NCBI GenBank assembly: GCA_963823495.1 | Contig: CAWGLV010000001.1 | Span: 1,426,001 to 1,490,000, forward strand | Source of the DNA: DATDAH01 sp963823495 | GTDB lineage: Bacteria > Actinomycetota > Acidimicrobiia > Acidimicrobiales > DATDAH01 | Direction: 5' to 3' | DNA length: 64,000 bases | In this document: piece by piece, positions 26,753-34,316 of the stretch | How positions within the stretch are numbered: position 1 is the stretch's first letter | Layout of the letters: each line of letters opens with the position of its first letter | Translations under genes and position numbers: made by a program | Notes under the pieces: model-generated | Databases searched by the model: none | What the model was told of the DNA's origin: nothing | What the model saw: only the letters and a program-made list of their open reading frames with translations

Positions 26753-27121
26753 GTGAGTGTCACCGACCTGACCCAGGATGCCTTCGAGGCCACCGTCACC
26801 GACAACGACATCGTGCTGGTGGACTGGTGGGCGTCGTGGTGCGGCCCCTGCCGCATGTTCGCCCCCGTGTTCGAGGCCGCGTCCGAACAGCACCCCGACA
26901 TCGTCTTCGCCAAGGTCGACACCGAGGCCGAGCAGGCCCTGGCGGGCGCGGCCGGGATCATGTCGATCCCGACCCTGATGGCCTTCCGGGAGAACGTGCT
27001 GGTCTTCTCCCAGCCCGGGGCCCTGCCCGCCCAGGCCCTGGAGGAGGTCATCGCCCAGGTCCGGGCCCTCGACATGGCCGAGGTCCACCAGGCCGTGGTG
27101 GCCGCCGCCTCGGCCGGCTGA
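26753..27121 (+). CDS. Thioredoxin
   Basis: 122 aa. Active site WCGPC (Cys30 and Cys33 in VDWWASWCGPCRMFAPVFE), cis-Pro region GIMSIPTLMAFRENVLVFSQPG, normal length: a cytoplasmic disulfide reductase. The GTG at 26753 follows GAGAGGA by 5 nt and is preferred over the in-frame GTG at 26729. It lies downstream of a CsoR/CstR-like palindrome, so thiol metabolism here may be switched by copper or reactive sulfur. It converges with the beta-CASP gene at a nested palindrome. Confidence 0.93.
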   Translation: MSVTDLTQDAFEATVTDNDIVLVDWWASWCGPCRMFAPVFEAASEQHPDIVFAKVDTEAEQALAGAAGIMSIPTLMAFRENVLVFSQPGALPAQALEEVIAQVRALDMAEVHQAVVAAASAG

Positions 27122-27143
27122 CCAGGCCGGGCCTCGCCGTCAG
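27118..27143. terminator. Nested palindrome spanning two convergent stop codons
   Basis: CTGAC ... GTCAG (outer arms, each holding a stop codon) encloses AGGCC-G-GGCCT at 27124-27134. A likely bidirectional transcript end for thioredoxin and the beta-CASP gene, without a T-run. Confidence 0.35.
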
Positions 27144-28534
27144 AACCGGTCGAGGCTCACCCGTTCCCCGGGCCGGGGCACCACCGCCATGAGCCCGGAC
27201 TCGGCATCGAGGCGGTCGGCGAGGGCCCGGGACGCGGCCTCCTCGCCGTGCACGACGAAGACCTGGTCGGGCGGGCTCGGTGCGCTGCCCATCCAGGCGA
27301 CCAGGTCGTCCTGGTCGGCGTGGGCCGAGAGGTCGATCTGGACCAACCGGGCCCGCACCCGCCGGTAGCTGCCCAACAGCTTCACCGCCTTGGCCCCCCG
27401 GGCCAGTTGGTCGCCCCGGGTCCCCGGGGCCTGGAAGCCGACGAGCAGGATGGTGTTGCGACTGCTGCCCATGCGCTCGGCCAGGTGGTGCAGCACCCGG
27501 CCTCCGGTGGCCATCCCCGACGCGGAGATGACGATGAAGGGACCGCGCCGTTCGTTGATGGCCTTCGATTCCTCCACCGTCGGGGTCTCGCGCAGGTCGA
27601 GGTGGGCGAACAGCTGGCGGCCGTGGAGCTCGGGTCGCAGCTCCGGCGAGCGCTCGGCGGCGGCATCCCGATAGGCGTCGAGGGCCCGCAACGCCATCGG
27701 GCTGTCGAGGAAGACCGGGAGTCCGGGGATGACCCCGGTCGCGGTCAGCTGGTCGAGGTGCCACAGCACGACCTCGGTGCGGTCCACGGCGAAGGCAGGG
27801 ATGAGGACCACGCCTCCCTGGTCGGCGGTCCGGGTCACGACCTCGGTCAGCACGGCATCGGTGTCGTCCTCGGCGTGCCGACGGTCCCCGTAGGTGGATT
27901 CACAGAGGACGACCTCGGCGTCGCCGAGCGGGGCAGGAGGCAGGAGGATGGGATGGGTCGAGCGGCCCAGGTCGCCGCTGAAGGCCACCCTCCGCTCGCC
28001 GCCCCGACCACTGACCCGGAGCGCCAGCGTGGCGGCGCCGAGGATGTGGCCCGCCCGGCGCCAGGAGGCGCGCACGCCCGACACGACCTCGACCTCCCGC
28101 TCGAAGTCCACCTCCTCGAGCTGCTCGAGGCTTCGGCGGGCCGCAGCCTCGGTGTAGAGGGGCAGGGCCGGGTCGTGGCGGGAGTAGCCGCGCCGGTTGA
28201 GGAACGCCGCTTCCTCCTCCTGGAGGTGCCCACTGTCGGGGAGCACGATGCGGACGAGCCGAGCGGTGCCCGGCGTGCAGCAGACCGGGCCCCGAAAGCC
28301 ACCGTCGACCAAGCGGGGGAGCCAACCGCAGTGGTCCACGTGGGCGTGGGTCAGCAGGACGCTGTCGACCGACGACGGCGCCACCGGGAACGGGGCCCAG
28401 TTGCGTTTCCGCAGCTCCTTGGGTCCCTGGAAGAGGCCACAGTCGACCAGGACCCGCTTCCCCGAGTCGGCCTCGACGAGGAATCGGCTCCCGGTGACCG
28501 TGCGGGTGCCGCCGAGGAAGCGAAGGGTGCTCAC
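27140..28534 (-). CDS. MBL-fold beta-CASP RNA-metabolism protein (Ysh1/CPSF-like)
   Basis: 464 aa. The metallo-beta-lactamase core has HAHVDHCG (63-70), AGHILGAATLAL, FSGDLGRSTHPIL and a C-terminal LSAHADQDDLVAWM; the inserted beta-CASP segment follows (FLDSPMALRALDAYRD ... SASGMATGGRVLHHLAERM). These are features of RNA nucleases of the CPSF73/RNase J-like group, and bacterial members commonly process RNA. The GTG start overlaps the PCMT stop by 4 nt. It is the last gene of an operon with a WS/DGAT and a PCMT. Confidence 0.9.
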   Translation of the reverse strand: MSTLRFLGGTRTVTGSRFLVEADSGKRVLVDCGLFQGPKELRKRNWAPFPVAPSSVDSVLLTHAHVDHCGWLPRLVDGGFRGPVCCTPGTARLVRIVLPDSGHLQEEEAAFLNRRGYSRHDPALPLYTEAAARRSLEQLEEVDFEREVEVVSGVRASWRRAGHILGAATLALRVSGRGGERRVAFSGDLGRSTHPILLPPAPLGDAEVVLCESTYGDRRHAEDDTDAVLTEVVTRTADQGGVVLIPAFAVDRTEVVLWHLDQLTATGVIPGLPVFLDSPMALRALDAYRDAAAERSPELRPELHGRQLFAHLDLRETPTVEESKAINERRGPFIVISASGMATGGRVLHHLAERMGSSRNTILLVGFQAPGTRGDQLARGAKAVKLLGSYRRVRARLVQIDLSAHADQDDLVAWMGSAPSPPDQVFVVHGEEAASRALADRLDAESGLMAVVPRPGERVSLDRF

Positions 28535-29178
28535 CAGCCCTCGGCCCCGAGAAGGGGCACGAAGGCGACCGGGCCCAGGTCCTCCTCCGCGAGATCGAGC
28601 CCGCGCCGGCGGACCCGAACGAGCTGTTGGGCGCCGTCACGGGCCCCGACGGGCATGACCAGCCGGCCCCGCTCGGCCAACTGGGCCACCAACGACGGCG
28701 GGATCTTCGGACCCGCCGCGGTGACCACGATGGCGTCGTAGGGGGCCAGATCGGGCCACCCGAGGCTGCCGTCGCCCAGGACCACGAGCACGTCGTCGGC
28801 GCCGGCGGCGGCCAGGTTGGCCGCCGCGATCTCGGCCAGCTCGGGGTGCCGCTCGATGGTCACGACCTGGGCCCCGAGGCCGCGGAGCACCGCGGCGCCG
28901 TAGCCCGACCCGGTGCCGACCTCCAGGACGCGGTCCCCGGGGCGGACCTCGGCGCCCTCGGCCATGGCCGCGACGATGTAGGGCTGGGAGATGGTCTGGC
29001 CGGCGGCGATGGGCAGGGCCGAGTCGTCGTAGGCGTGTTCGGCCAACGCCGGCGGAACGAAGTGCTCACGGCACACCTGGCCCATGACCGCCAGGACCGC
29101 AGGGTCCCGGATGCCCCGTCGCGCCAAGTCCGCTTCGACCATTCGGGCCCGTCGTCGGGCTGGGTCGCCGCGGTTCAC
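28531..29178 (-). CDS. pcm: Protein-L-isoaspartate O-methyltransferase, stand-alone copy
   Basis: 215 aa. All PCMT landmarks are present: MVEADLARRGIRDPAVLAVM, DDSALPIAAGQTISQPYIVA, the SAM site VLEVGTGSGYGAAVL and GRLVMPVGARDGAQ. It is clearly paralogous to the PCMT half of the fusion at 20.8-22.8 kb. Both GTG start and stop overlap the adjacent genes by 4 nt (GTGA), so WS/DGAT, PCMT and beta-CASP protein are translated as a tightly coupled set. It should repair isoaspartyl damage in ageing proteins. Confidence 0.93.
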   Translation of the reverse strand: MNRGDPARRRARMVEADLARRGIRDPAVLAVMGQVCREHFVPPALAEHAYDDSALPIAAGQTISQPYIVAAMAEGAEVRPGDRVLEVGTGSGYGAAVLRGLGAQVVTIERHPELAEIAAANLAAAGADDVLVVLGDGSLGWPDLAPYDAIVVTAAGPKIPPSLVAQLAERGRLVMPVGARDGAQQLVRVRRRGLDLAEEDLGPVAFVPLLGAEGW

Positions 29179-30563
29179 ATCCGGTCCCGCAGCTCGTAGA
29201 GCTCGGTCACCCCGGCCTCGATGCCGTCGGCCAACACGTCGATGTCGGGCGCCGAGTCGCGGTCACCGGTGATCCCGAAGTAGAGCTCGCCGTCATAGGA
29301 CAGGATGGCAACGGCGAAGCGGATGCCGAAGGCCACCGGTACGTAGGGGTAGTAGGCGGTCATCCGCCGTCCGGCGGCGAACAGGGGCACCTGCGGGCCG
29401 GGGACGTTGGTGGTCACGGTGTTGATGTTGCGCTGGGGGTGGCGGCGGAGCACGGCGGCGGCCACCCGGCTGCCGTAGGCCATGAGCGGCGCGGGCACCA
29501 GCTCGGCCAGGGAGGTCACGTTCTCGGCGACCTCGGCCTCGTGGGACAACTTCAGCCACCGGCTCTCGCTGCGGATCGCCTCGTAGCGCAACTCGGGAAC
29601 CGAGATCTCCACCGGGAGGTCGGCCACCAGGGCCGACACCTCGTTGTCGAGTCGGTCCGCGTGGGTGCGCACCGACACGGGGACCAGGGTGCGGATCTCG
29701 ATCGCCTGTGGATCCTCGCCCCGGGCCAGCAGCAGCTCCCGGAAGCCCCGGGTCACCGCCGTGAGGATGACGTCGTTGACCGTGCCGCCCCGCTCGGCCC
29801 GGATGGCCTTCGCCTCGGCGAGGGGGACGTGAACCCCGCGCCAGCAGCGCTGAGGGCCGATGGTCCCGTCGACGGAGGTGAGGGGCGTGGGTCGTGCCTC
29901 ACCCAGCCAGGAGCTGACACCCGAGGCGAACGTCCGCATCGCGCCGAGGGTCTCCATCGGCCGGGTGAGCGCCCCGACCACCTGGGTCGACCACCGGACC
30001 ATGGTCCCCAGGAGGTCACCCACCGCATCGGCCACCAGGCGCGTCTCGGAGGCCGCCGGGGCGGCGGCCCACGGTGGGGTCGGACCATCGCGCGGCGGGT
30101 CCGGGGTCAGGTCGAGGATCTCCTCCATCAGGCCGACTCCGGCCACGCCGTCGACCATGCAGTGGTGGACCTTGGCCAAGAGGGCCCATTCGCCATCGGG
30201 GAGGCCGTCGACGAGCCACATCTCCCAGAGAGGGCGTCGGCGTTCCAGCTCGGTGCTCATGACCTCGGCCATCAGCTCCTGGAGCGTGGTCTCCTCGGGG
30301 GTGTCCAGGGTGCTGTGGAAGAGGTGCTGACCGAGGTCGAAGCCCGGGTCGTCCTCCCAGACGGGCCGACCCAACTGGAACGGGAGGGCGTGCACGCGTT
30401 GGCGGTAGCGGGGGATGCGGTCGAGGCACCGCGCCATGCTGTCGTAGAACTCCTCCTCGGTCGGCGGGGGACCCTCGAAGTGCGCACAGGCGCCGATGTG
30501 CAGGTGGTTGACGCCGTCCTCGAAGTGGAGGAACTCGGCGTCCAACGCGCTCATCTGATCCAC
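29175..30563 (-). CDS. Wax ester synthase / diacylglycerol acyltransferase (WS/DGAT), copy 2
   Basis: 462 aa. Active-site HHCMVDG at 133-139 (AKVHHCMVDGVAGVGLM), N-terminal MSALDAEFLHFEDGVNHLHIG and C-terminal TNVPGPQVPLFAAGRRM with ILSYDGELYFG. Makes triacylglycerol or wax esters from acyl-CoA. GTG start at 30563 with AGGAGG 6 nt upstream. It is the second gene of an operon that begins with a 117-aa protein preceded by a DosR-like box and continues into PCMT and beta-CASP genes, so lipid storage is tied to protein and RNA maintenance. Confidence 0.93.
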   Translation of the reverse strand: MDQMSALDAEFLHFEDGVNHLHIGACAHFEGPPPTEEEFYDSMARCLDRIPRYRQRVHALPFQLGRPVWEDDPGFDLGQHLFHSTLDTPEETTLQELMAEVMSTELERRRPLWEMWLVDGLPDGEWALLAKVHHCMVDGVAGVGLMEEILDLTPDPPRDGPTPPWAAAPAASETRLVADAVGDLLGTMVRWSTQVVGALTRPMETLGAMRTFASGVSSWLGEARPTPLTSVDGTIGPQRCWRGVHVPLAEAKAIRAERGGTVNDVILTAVTRGFRELLLARGEDPQAIEIRTLVPVSVRTHADRLDNEVSALVADLPVEISVPELRYEAIRSESRWLKLSHEAEVAENVTSLAELVPAPLMAYGSRVAAAVLRRHPQRNINTVTTNVPGPQVPLFAAGRRMTAYYPYVPVAFGIRFAVAILSYDGELYFGITGDRDSAPDIDVLADGIEAGVTELYELRDRM

Positions 30564-30592
30564 GACGTCCTCCTCCTCGGGCCGTCGGCCCC

Positions 30593-30946
30593 TCAGACCG
30601 CCTGGACCGGGCGGACCGGTCGACCGTGGGGCGGGCAGGCACCGGTCAGCAGGTCCTCCAGCAGGGCCGGGGCATCCACCCCGGCGGTGTTGCGGTAGCC
30701 CACCAGCAGGACCTCGGTGACCGGCAGGTCGCCGCCGCCCACCGGGATGAGCCGCAGGTTCCCGTCGATCACGACCGCATCGCCACAGGACCAGGCGACC
30801 GGTACCAGGGCCATCGAGTCGTGGAGCCTGGTCGGGGTTCCCAGGCGGGCCGACGGGCCGGCGCCCATCGGGCGGTGGAGTTGGAGGGCGTCGAGCACCT
30901 GGGCGGGTGTCATGTTCACGTAGCGGCTGACATAGACATCAGGCAT
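30593..30946 (-). CDS. Small protein of unknown function heading the WS/DGAT operon
   Basis: 117 aa, ATG 30946 preceded by AGGAGG. I do not recognise the family. It begins MPDVYVSRYVNMTPAQVLDALQ, has alternating hydrophobic strands (SMALVPVAWSCGDAVVIDGNLRL, VTEVLLVGYRNTAG) and ends with a Pro-rich tail. No signal peptide, membrane helix or metal motif is seen. The strand/helix layout could be a small SRPBCC or similar lipid-binding fold, but this is a guess. It lies 29 bp before the WS/DGAT gene and 49 nt after a DosR-like palindrome. Confidence 0.65.
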   Translation of the reverse strand: MPDVYVSRYVNMTPAQVLDALQLHRPMGAGPSARLGTPTRLHDSMALVPVAWSCGDAVVIDGNLRLIPVGGGDLPVTEVLLVGYRNTAGVDAPALLEDLLTGACPPHGRPVRPVQAV

Positions 30947-30994
30947 CGCAATCGCCTCCTGGTCCACGATGCGCCCGGGCCGATCCCCGGCCCA

Positions 30995-31008
30995 GGGCCG
31001 AAGGTCCC
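30995..31008. promoter_or_regulatory. DosR-like box upstream of the WS/DGAT operon
   Basis: Coding-strand sequence GGGACCTTCGGCCC (plus strand GGGCCGAAGGTCCC): GGGAC-N4-GGCCC, a recognised variant form of the DosR box. It begins 49 nt before the ATG at 30946 and ends 82 nt before the rightward DUF2786 gene. Confidence 0.55.
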
Positions 31009-31090
31009 GGCGTGGTCGTCGGGCGGAGCCGTCGAGGGTCAGCAGGGCGCGCAGGCGATGAGTGTCACCCCCTGGCAGTAGACAGGGCTC

Positions 31091-31831
31091 ATGGCCCAGG
31101 ACACCCGGCGACCGCACCCCGACCAGGTCCCTGCGGACCTCCTGGCCCGGATCCGGGCCCTGCTGGCCAAGGCCGAGTCCTCGACCTTCGAAGCCGAGGC
31201 CGAGGCGTTCACGGCCAAGGCCCAGGAGCTGATGGCCCGCCACCGTGTCGACCGGGCGGTCCTCGCGGAGGAGGCGCCGGAGCGCTTGGCCGAAGGCGTC
31301 GTGGCGCGACGGATGACGGTCGACGACCCCTACGCCACGGCCAAGTTCCACCTCCTGGCGGGGCTGGCCGACGTGAACGGGGCCCGCGCCGTGTGGTCGC
31401 GGTCGGCGGCGGAGGCGACCGTCTTCGGCTTCCCGGTGGAGCTCGACGTGATCGAGGAGCTCTTCACCTCGCTGCTCGTGCAGGCGACGGCCGCCATGCA
31501 GCGGGAGGGCTCGAAGCAGGACGCCTACGGTCGGAACCGGACCCGCGCCTTCCGGCGCTCCTTCCTCCTGGCCTTCGCCGACCGGATCGCCCGCCGCCTC
31601 CAGGAGTCGGTGGACCGGGTGGTGGACGAAGCGGGCGCCGAGGCGGGTACGGACCTGGTTCCGCTGCTGGCCGCCCGGGAGGAGGCGGTGGCGGTGAAGT
31701 TGCGGGAGACGTTCCCGAAGCTGGGCACGATGCGGACCTCGGTCGGTGACGCCGAGGGGCTCTTCGCCGGCCGGATCGCCGCCGACCAGGCCGACCTGAG
31801 CGCCGGCCCCCGCCTCCACCGCTCCGCCTGA
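31091..31831 (+). CDS. DUF2786 domain protein
   Basis: 246 aa. The N-terminal block LLARIRALLAKAESSTFEAE followed by AFTAKAQELMARHRVD is the DUF2786 signature, found in actinobacteria and phages and without a defined activity. The rest is helical (EELFTSLLVQATAAMQREG, RSFLLAFADRIARRLQESVD). No Shine-Dalgarno; a TAGACA hexamer lies 6 nt before the ATG. It is divergent from the WS/DGAT operon, and the DosR-like palindrome at 30995 lies 83-96 nt upstream and could serve both. Confidence 0.82.
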   Translation: MAQDTRRPHPDQVPADLLARIRALLAKAESSTFEAEAEAFTAKAQELMARHRVDRAVLAEEAPERLAEGVVARRMTVDDPYATAKFHLLAGLADVNGARAVWSRSAAEATVFGFPVELDVIEELFTSLLVQATAAMQREGSKQDAYGRNRTRAFRRSFLLAFADRIARRLQESVDRVVDEAGAEAGTDLVPLLAAREEAVAVKLRETFPKLGTMRTSVGDAEGLFAGRIAADQADLSAGPRLHRSA

Positions 31832-31841
31832 ACCCGGTCGA

Positions 31842-31855
31842 GGGCCGTTGGGCCC
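31842..31855. promoter_or_regulatory. DosR-like palindrome upstream of membrane-anchored protein gene
   Basis: GGGCC-GTTG-GGCCC: symmetric half-sites with the N4 spacer. It ends 36 nt before ATG 31891, the same spacing as at the globin and rnz genes, which favours that start over GTG 31867. Confidence 0.45.
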
Positions 31856-31890
31856 TGGAAGGACGGGTGAGGGTTGGGCAGGCTGACCCG

Positions 31891-32703
31891 ATGGGCTTCG
31901 TCCGCCGTCACTGGCTCCTGTCAGGAGCCATCGCGCTCGTCGTGGTCGTGCTGGCGGGCGTGGTCGTCGCCGTGTTGTCGGTGGACGGCCCCGGCCCGGC
32001 CTCGGTGGACGACGCCCTCGGGCGCTTCCGGGAGAACGGCGTTGACGATGGGCCCGCGCCGGCCAGGGGGCGGCCTCCCGAGGGCGTCTACCTCTACTCG
32101 GGCGAGGGAGTGGCCCGCCTGTCCTTTCCGCCTCTGACCCAGCGGGACGGCGACGAGATGCCGGCCACGGTGAGCCACCGTCCCCGGGGCTGCTGGGTGT
32201 TCCGGGTCGACTTCAACGCGAACCACTGGCAGGAGTGGACCCTTTGTCGGGTCGGCGACGGCGTGGTCGAGACCGGCGGCCGCAACGGCCAGGAGTGGGA
32301 CCTCGGGGTCAGCAGCGTGGGCAACGTGAGCCGGTTCCGCTGCCGGCCGCCGAACCCCGTCCTCGTACCCGAGGCCGAGCCGGGCGCCGTCGTCGAGCAG
32401 ACGTGTGCGGGGACCAACAGCGCCGTGTCGGGCCAGACGACCAGCGCGGGACCGTCGGTGTTCGTCGGCGTCGAGACCCTGACCATCGGGGACGCTCAGG
32501 TCGAGACACTGCACGTGCGGGGGGAACGCACCCTGACCGGTGGCCAGGAGGGCGACGGGCGCACCGACGCGTGGTTCCGCCCGGACGGCCTCCTCGTGCG
32601 CTACGAGCGGGACATCGAGGTCCGGAGCGATTCGCCCATCGGGGTCATCACCTACACCGAGGCCGGGGACCTGCAGCTCACCGACCTGCGGCCCCGGACC
32701 TGA
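31891..32703 (+). CDS. Membrane-anchored protein of unknown function
   Basis: 270 aa. One N-terminal transmembrane segment (LLSGAIALVVVVLAGVVVAV) directly after a positively charged start suggests a signal anchor with the remainder outside. The domain is beta-rich with four cysteines that could pair (RGCWVFRVDF, WTLCRVGDG, SRFRCRPPN, EQTCAGTNS). No enzyme motif is recognised. The GTG at 31867 with a GGAAGGA site is an alternative start. The DosR-like palindrome 36 nt upstream supports 31891. Function unknown. Confidence 0.65.
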   Translation: MGFVRRHWLLSGAIALVVVVLAGVVVAVLSVDGPGPASVDDALGRFRENGVDDGPAPARGRPPEGVYLYSGEGVARLSFPPLTQRDGDEMPATVSHRPRGCWVFRVDFNANHWQEWTLCRVGDGVVETGGRNGQEWDLGVSSVGNVSRFRCRPPNPVLVPEAEPGAVVEQTCAGTNSAVSGQTTSAGPSVFVGVETLTIGDAQVETLHVRGERTLTGGQEGDGRTDAWFRPDGLLVRYERDIEVRSDSPIGVITYTEAGDLQLTDLRPRT

Positions 32704-32733
32704 CCACCCCGATCGCGGCCGCTCCACCCTGCG

Positions 32734-32932
32734 ATGGTGGGCGACACTGCGGAGACCAGGCGCCTCTCGGAGGCCATCACCCGTCTGCTGCCCGAGCTCG
32801 AAGCAGCACCCGGGTGGCGGGCCGGCTGGCCCTGTGACCCCGTTTCATCAACGGCCGCACCACCGAGGCCGACGTCGACGGCCTGGCCGAAGGGTGCTGC
32901 GCATCGGCGCGACCCTCGGCTCAGCGGCCTGA
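32734..32932 (+). pseudogene. Short frameshifted remnant, PLP-enzyme-like tail
   Basis: Three pieces in three frames join into one sensible peptide: MVGDTAETRRLSEAITRLLP (32734 on), FINGRTTEADVDGLAEG (from 32844) and VLRIGATLGSAA (to 32932). Each jump is explained by one missing base in a homopolymer: TTT for TTTT near 32843 and GGG for GGGG near 32892. The NGRTTEADVDGL...G segment resembles the C-terminal end of fold-type I PLP decarboxylases or aminotransferases. Either a decayed gene or sequence errors in a small real one. Confidence 0.4.
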
Positions 32933-33280
32933 GCCCCCGAGGCCGGAGTCAGGGCCGAAGGGAGCTCCGCCGTCGTGCCAGCGCCGGAGGGCGTCGAAGG
33001 GGTAGATGCCGGTCGCGTGGCCGTCGTTCCAGGTCACCGCCAGGCCCCAGCCTCCGTGCAGGCCGGCCGCGTTGACGGTCAGCGGTTCCGGGCTGCCCGG
33101 GCGTGGCCAGGTCGGCTGACCCCGGTCACGGAGCGCGCGGCAGGTCGCGCACGGACAGCTCTGGCGCAGGTCGACGAGGTCGAAGCGAGCGACCACGCCG
33201 TCCCGGAACTCGATGGTGACGGCCTCGTCCCGGTCGACGTCGATGGTCGCGGGCTCGTGGCGGTCGTCGCGCTGGGTCAA
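32921..33280 (-). CDS. DUF971 protein
   Basis: 119 aa. The DUF971 (gamma-butyrobetaine-hydroxylase-like N-terminal) domain is recognised by VTIEFRDGVVARFDLVDLR, the cysteine cluster SCPCATCRALRDRG and YPFDALRRW. The cysteines may bind zinc or help in Fe-S handling; the role of stand-alone members is not settled. The start is TTG, overlapping the FKBP stop as TTGA, so it is coupled to FKBP. The C-terminal end overlaps the rightward remnant at 32734-32932. Confidence 0.85.
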   Translation of the reverse strand: MTQRDDRHEPATIDVDRDEAVTIEFRDGVVARFDLVDLRQSCPCATCRALRDRGQPTWPRPGSPEPLTVNAAGLHGGWGLAVTWNDGHATGIYPFDALRRWHDGGAPFGPDSGLGGSGR

Positions 33281-33657
33281 CTGACTCCGAGGAGGTCGAC
33301 GACGAAGACGAGGGTCTCGCCGCCCTTGATGACGCCACCCGCGCCCTTCTTGCCGTAACCGAGGTGGGGCGGGATGGTGATCTTGCGCCGGCCGCCGACC
33401 CTCATGCCGGCCACACCCTGGTCCCAGCCCTTGATGACCTGGCCCTGACCCAGGCCGAACCGGAAGGTGTCACCCCGGTCCCACGAGGCGTCGAACTGCT
33501 GGCGGGTGCTCCACGCCACCCCGACGTAGTGGACCTCGACCTCCTGGCCCGTGGCGGCCTCGTCGCCGGCGCCCTCCTCGAGCTCCTCGATCGCCAGTTC
33601 GGCGGGCGGGGCCTCGCCGGGCGGCACGTACACGTGGGGCTTCTCGTTCTCGGCCAT
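33277..33657 (-). CDS. FKBP-type peptidyl-prolyl cis-trans isomerase
   Basis: 126 aa. FKBP core: EVEVHYVGVAWSTRQQFDAS, GQVIKGWDQGVAGMRVGGRR, KITIPPHLGYGKKGAGGVI and ETLVFVVDLLGV. The acidic N-terminal region (about 1-30) replaces a signal peptide, so the enzyme is cytoplasmic and should catalyse proline isomerisation in folding. ATG 33657 is chosen because the fold starts soon after; the longer upstream frame runs into the tandem repeat. It is coupled to DUF971 through a TTGA overlap. Confidence 0.92.
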   Translation of the reverse strand: MAENEKPHVYVPPGEAPPAELAIEELEEGAGDEAATGQEVEVHYVGVAWSTRQQFDASWDRGDTFRFGLGQGQVIKGWDQGVAGMRVGGRRKITIPPHLGYGKKGAGGVIKGGETLVFVVDLLGVS

Positions 33658-33698
33658 GGCCCGGACCGTATCGGCCCACCCCTGCGTCCCCCGGCCCC

Positions 33699-33822
33699 GT
33701 CGTTCTGGTTGGGGGATGTGCGGGTGGGGCGGCATGTTTCGTCACCGGAAGGGGGGCGGGGTCGTTCTGGTTACGGGATGTGCGGGTGGGGCGGCAGTTC
33801 TTGTCACCGGAAGGGGGTTCGG
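33699..33822. repeat. Two tandem copies of a 62-bp repeat
   Basis: Copy 1 is 33699-33760 and copy 2 is 33761-33822. Both begin GTCGTTCTGGTT, share GGGATGTGCGGGTGGGGCGGCA and GTCACCGGAAGGGGG, and differ at roughly ten positions. They fill the space between the FKBP gene and the deleted dehalogenase gene; copy 2 ends just before the dehalogenase stop. GTTCTGGT also starts the arm of the inverted repeat at 39094, so a dispersed repeat family may be present in this genome. Confidence 0.75.
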
Positions 33823-33823
33823 T

Positions 33824-34285
33824 TCAGGGGGTGGCGGCGATGAGGTCGATGGTGGCTCGGGCCAACTCGGGACCGAGGTCCTCCTGGAGGAAGTGGGAGG
33901 CGTCCTCGAAGGTCTGGTGGTCGAGGCCGGCGGCTCCGGGGATCCGGTCCCGGAACTCGGGCTGTTGGTTGCCGAGGACCGGGTCGTTCGGGGCCCAGAG
34001 GGTGAGGGCGGGCTTGGTCCACTGGTCGAGGACCCCCCAGGCCGCCTGGTTGGCGGGTGCGACGGCCCGCAGGCCGGCGCCGCCGAGGACGGGGAGCATG
34101 TGGCGGTACAGGTATGACCAGGTCGGCTCGCCGTGCAGGCAGAGCACGACCGGCCCGTCGGCGGGACCGTCCTCGACATAGGCCATGCGCATCCCGTCGA
34201 CCTCGACATGGCGAGGCTCGTACAGGAAGTCCGGAAGGTCGGCAAGACGCTCGTCAGGCGTCCGCAGCACCGCCCGGTCCGTCAC
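33824..34285 (-). pseudogene. Haloalkane dehalogenase with a large in-frame internal deletion
   Basis: 153 codons, open from GTG to stop. The first part follows haloalkane dehalogenases (VLRTPDERLADLPDF, CLHGEPTWSYLYRHMLPV, GLRAVAP) and then jumps at once to their C-terminal part (PANQAAWGVLDQWTKPAL, IPGAAGLDHQTFEDASHFLQ). About 145 residues are missing, including the nucleophile strand (normally DWGG-type) and the cap domain; only the halide-side HGEPTW, the acid region and the catalytic His remain. It cannot be an active hydrolase. A TACGCT hexamer 6 nt before the GTG suggests that it is still transcribed. Confidence 0.75.
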
Positions 34286-34291
34286 CCTGCC

Positions 34292-34297
34292 AGCGTA
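34292..34297 (-). promoter_or_regulatory. Leaderless-type -10 hexamer for the deleted dehalogenase
   Basis: Coding-strand TACGCT ends 6 nt before the GTG at 34285, with no Shine-Dalgarno. Confidence 0.45.
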
Positions 34298-34316
34298 GGT
34301 CCAGAGCAGTGGGGGG

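Noticed and set aside
29854..29867. GGGCCGATGGTCCC, identical to the DosR-like box at 17602
   Set aside because: It lies inside the WS/DGAT coding region (TIGPQR codons), far from any start. It also shows that the motif can occur by chance in this GC-rich DNA.
32952..32965. GGGCCGAAGGGAGC, resembling the boxes at 22888 and 30995
   Set aside because: Right half is not conserved and it lies within the DUF971 coding sequence.
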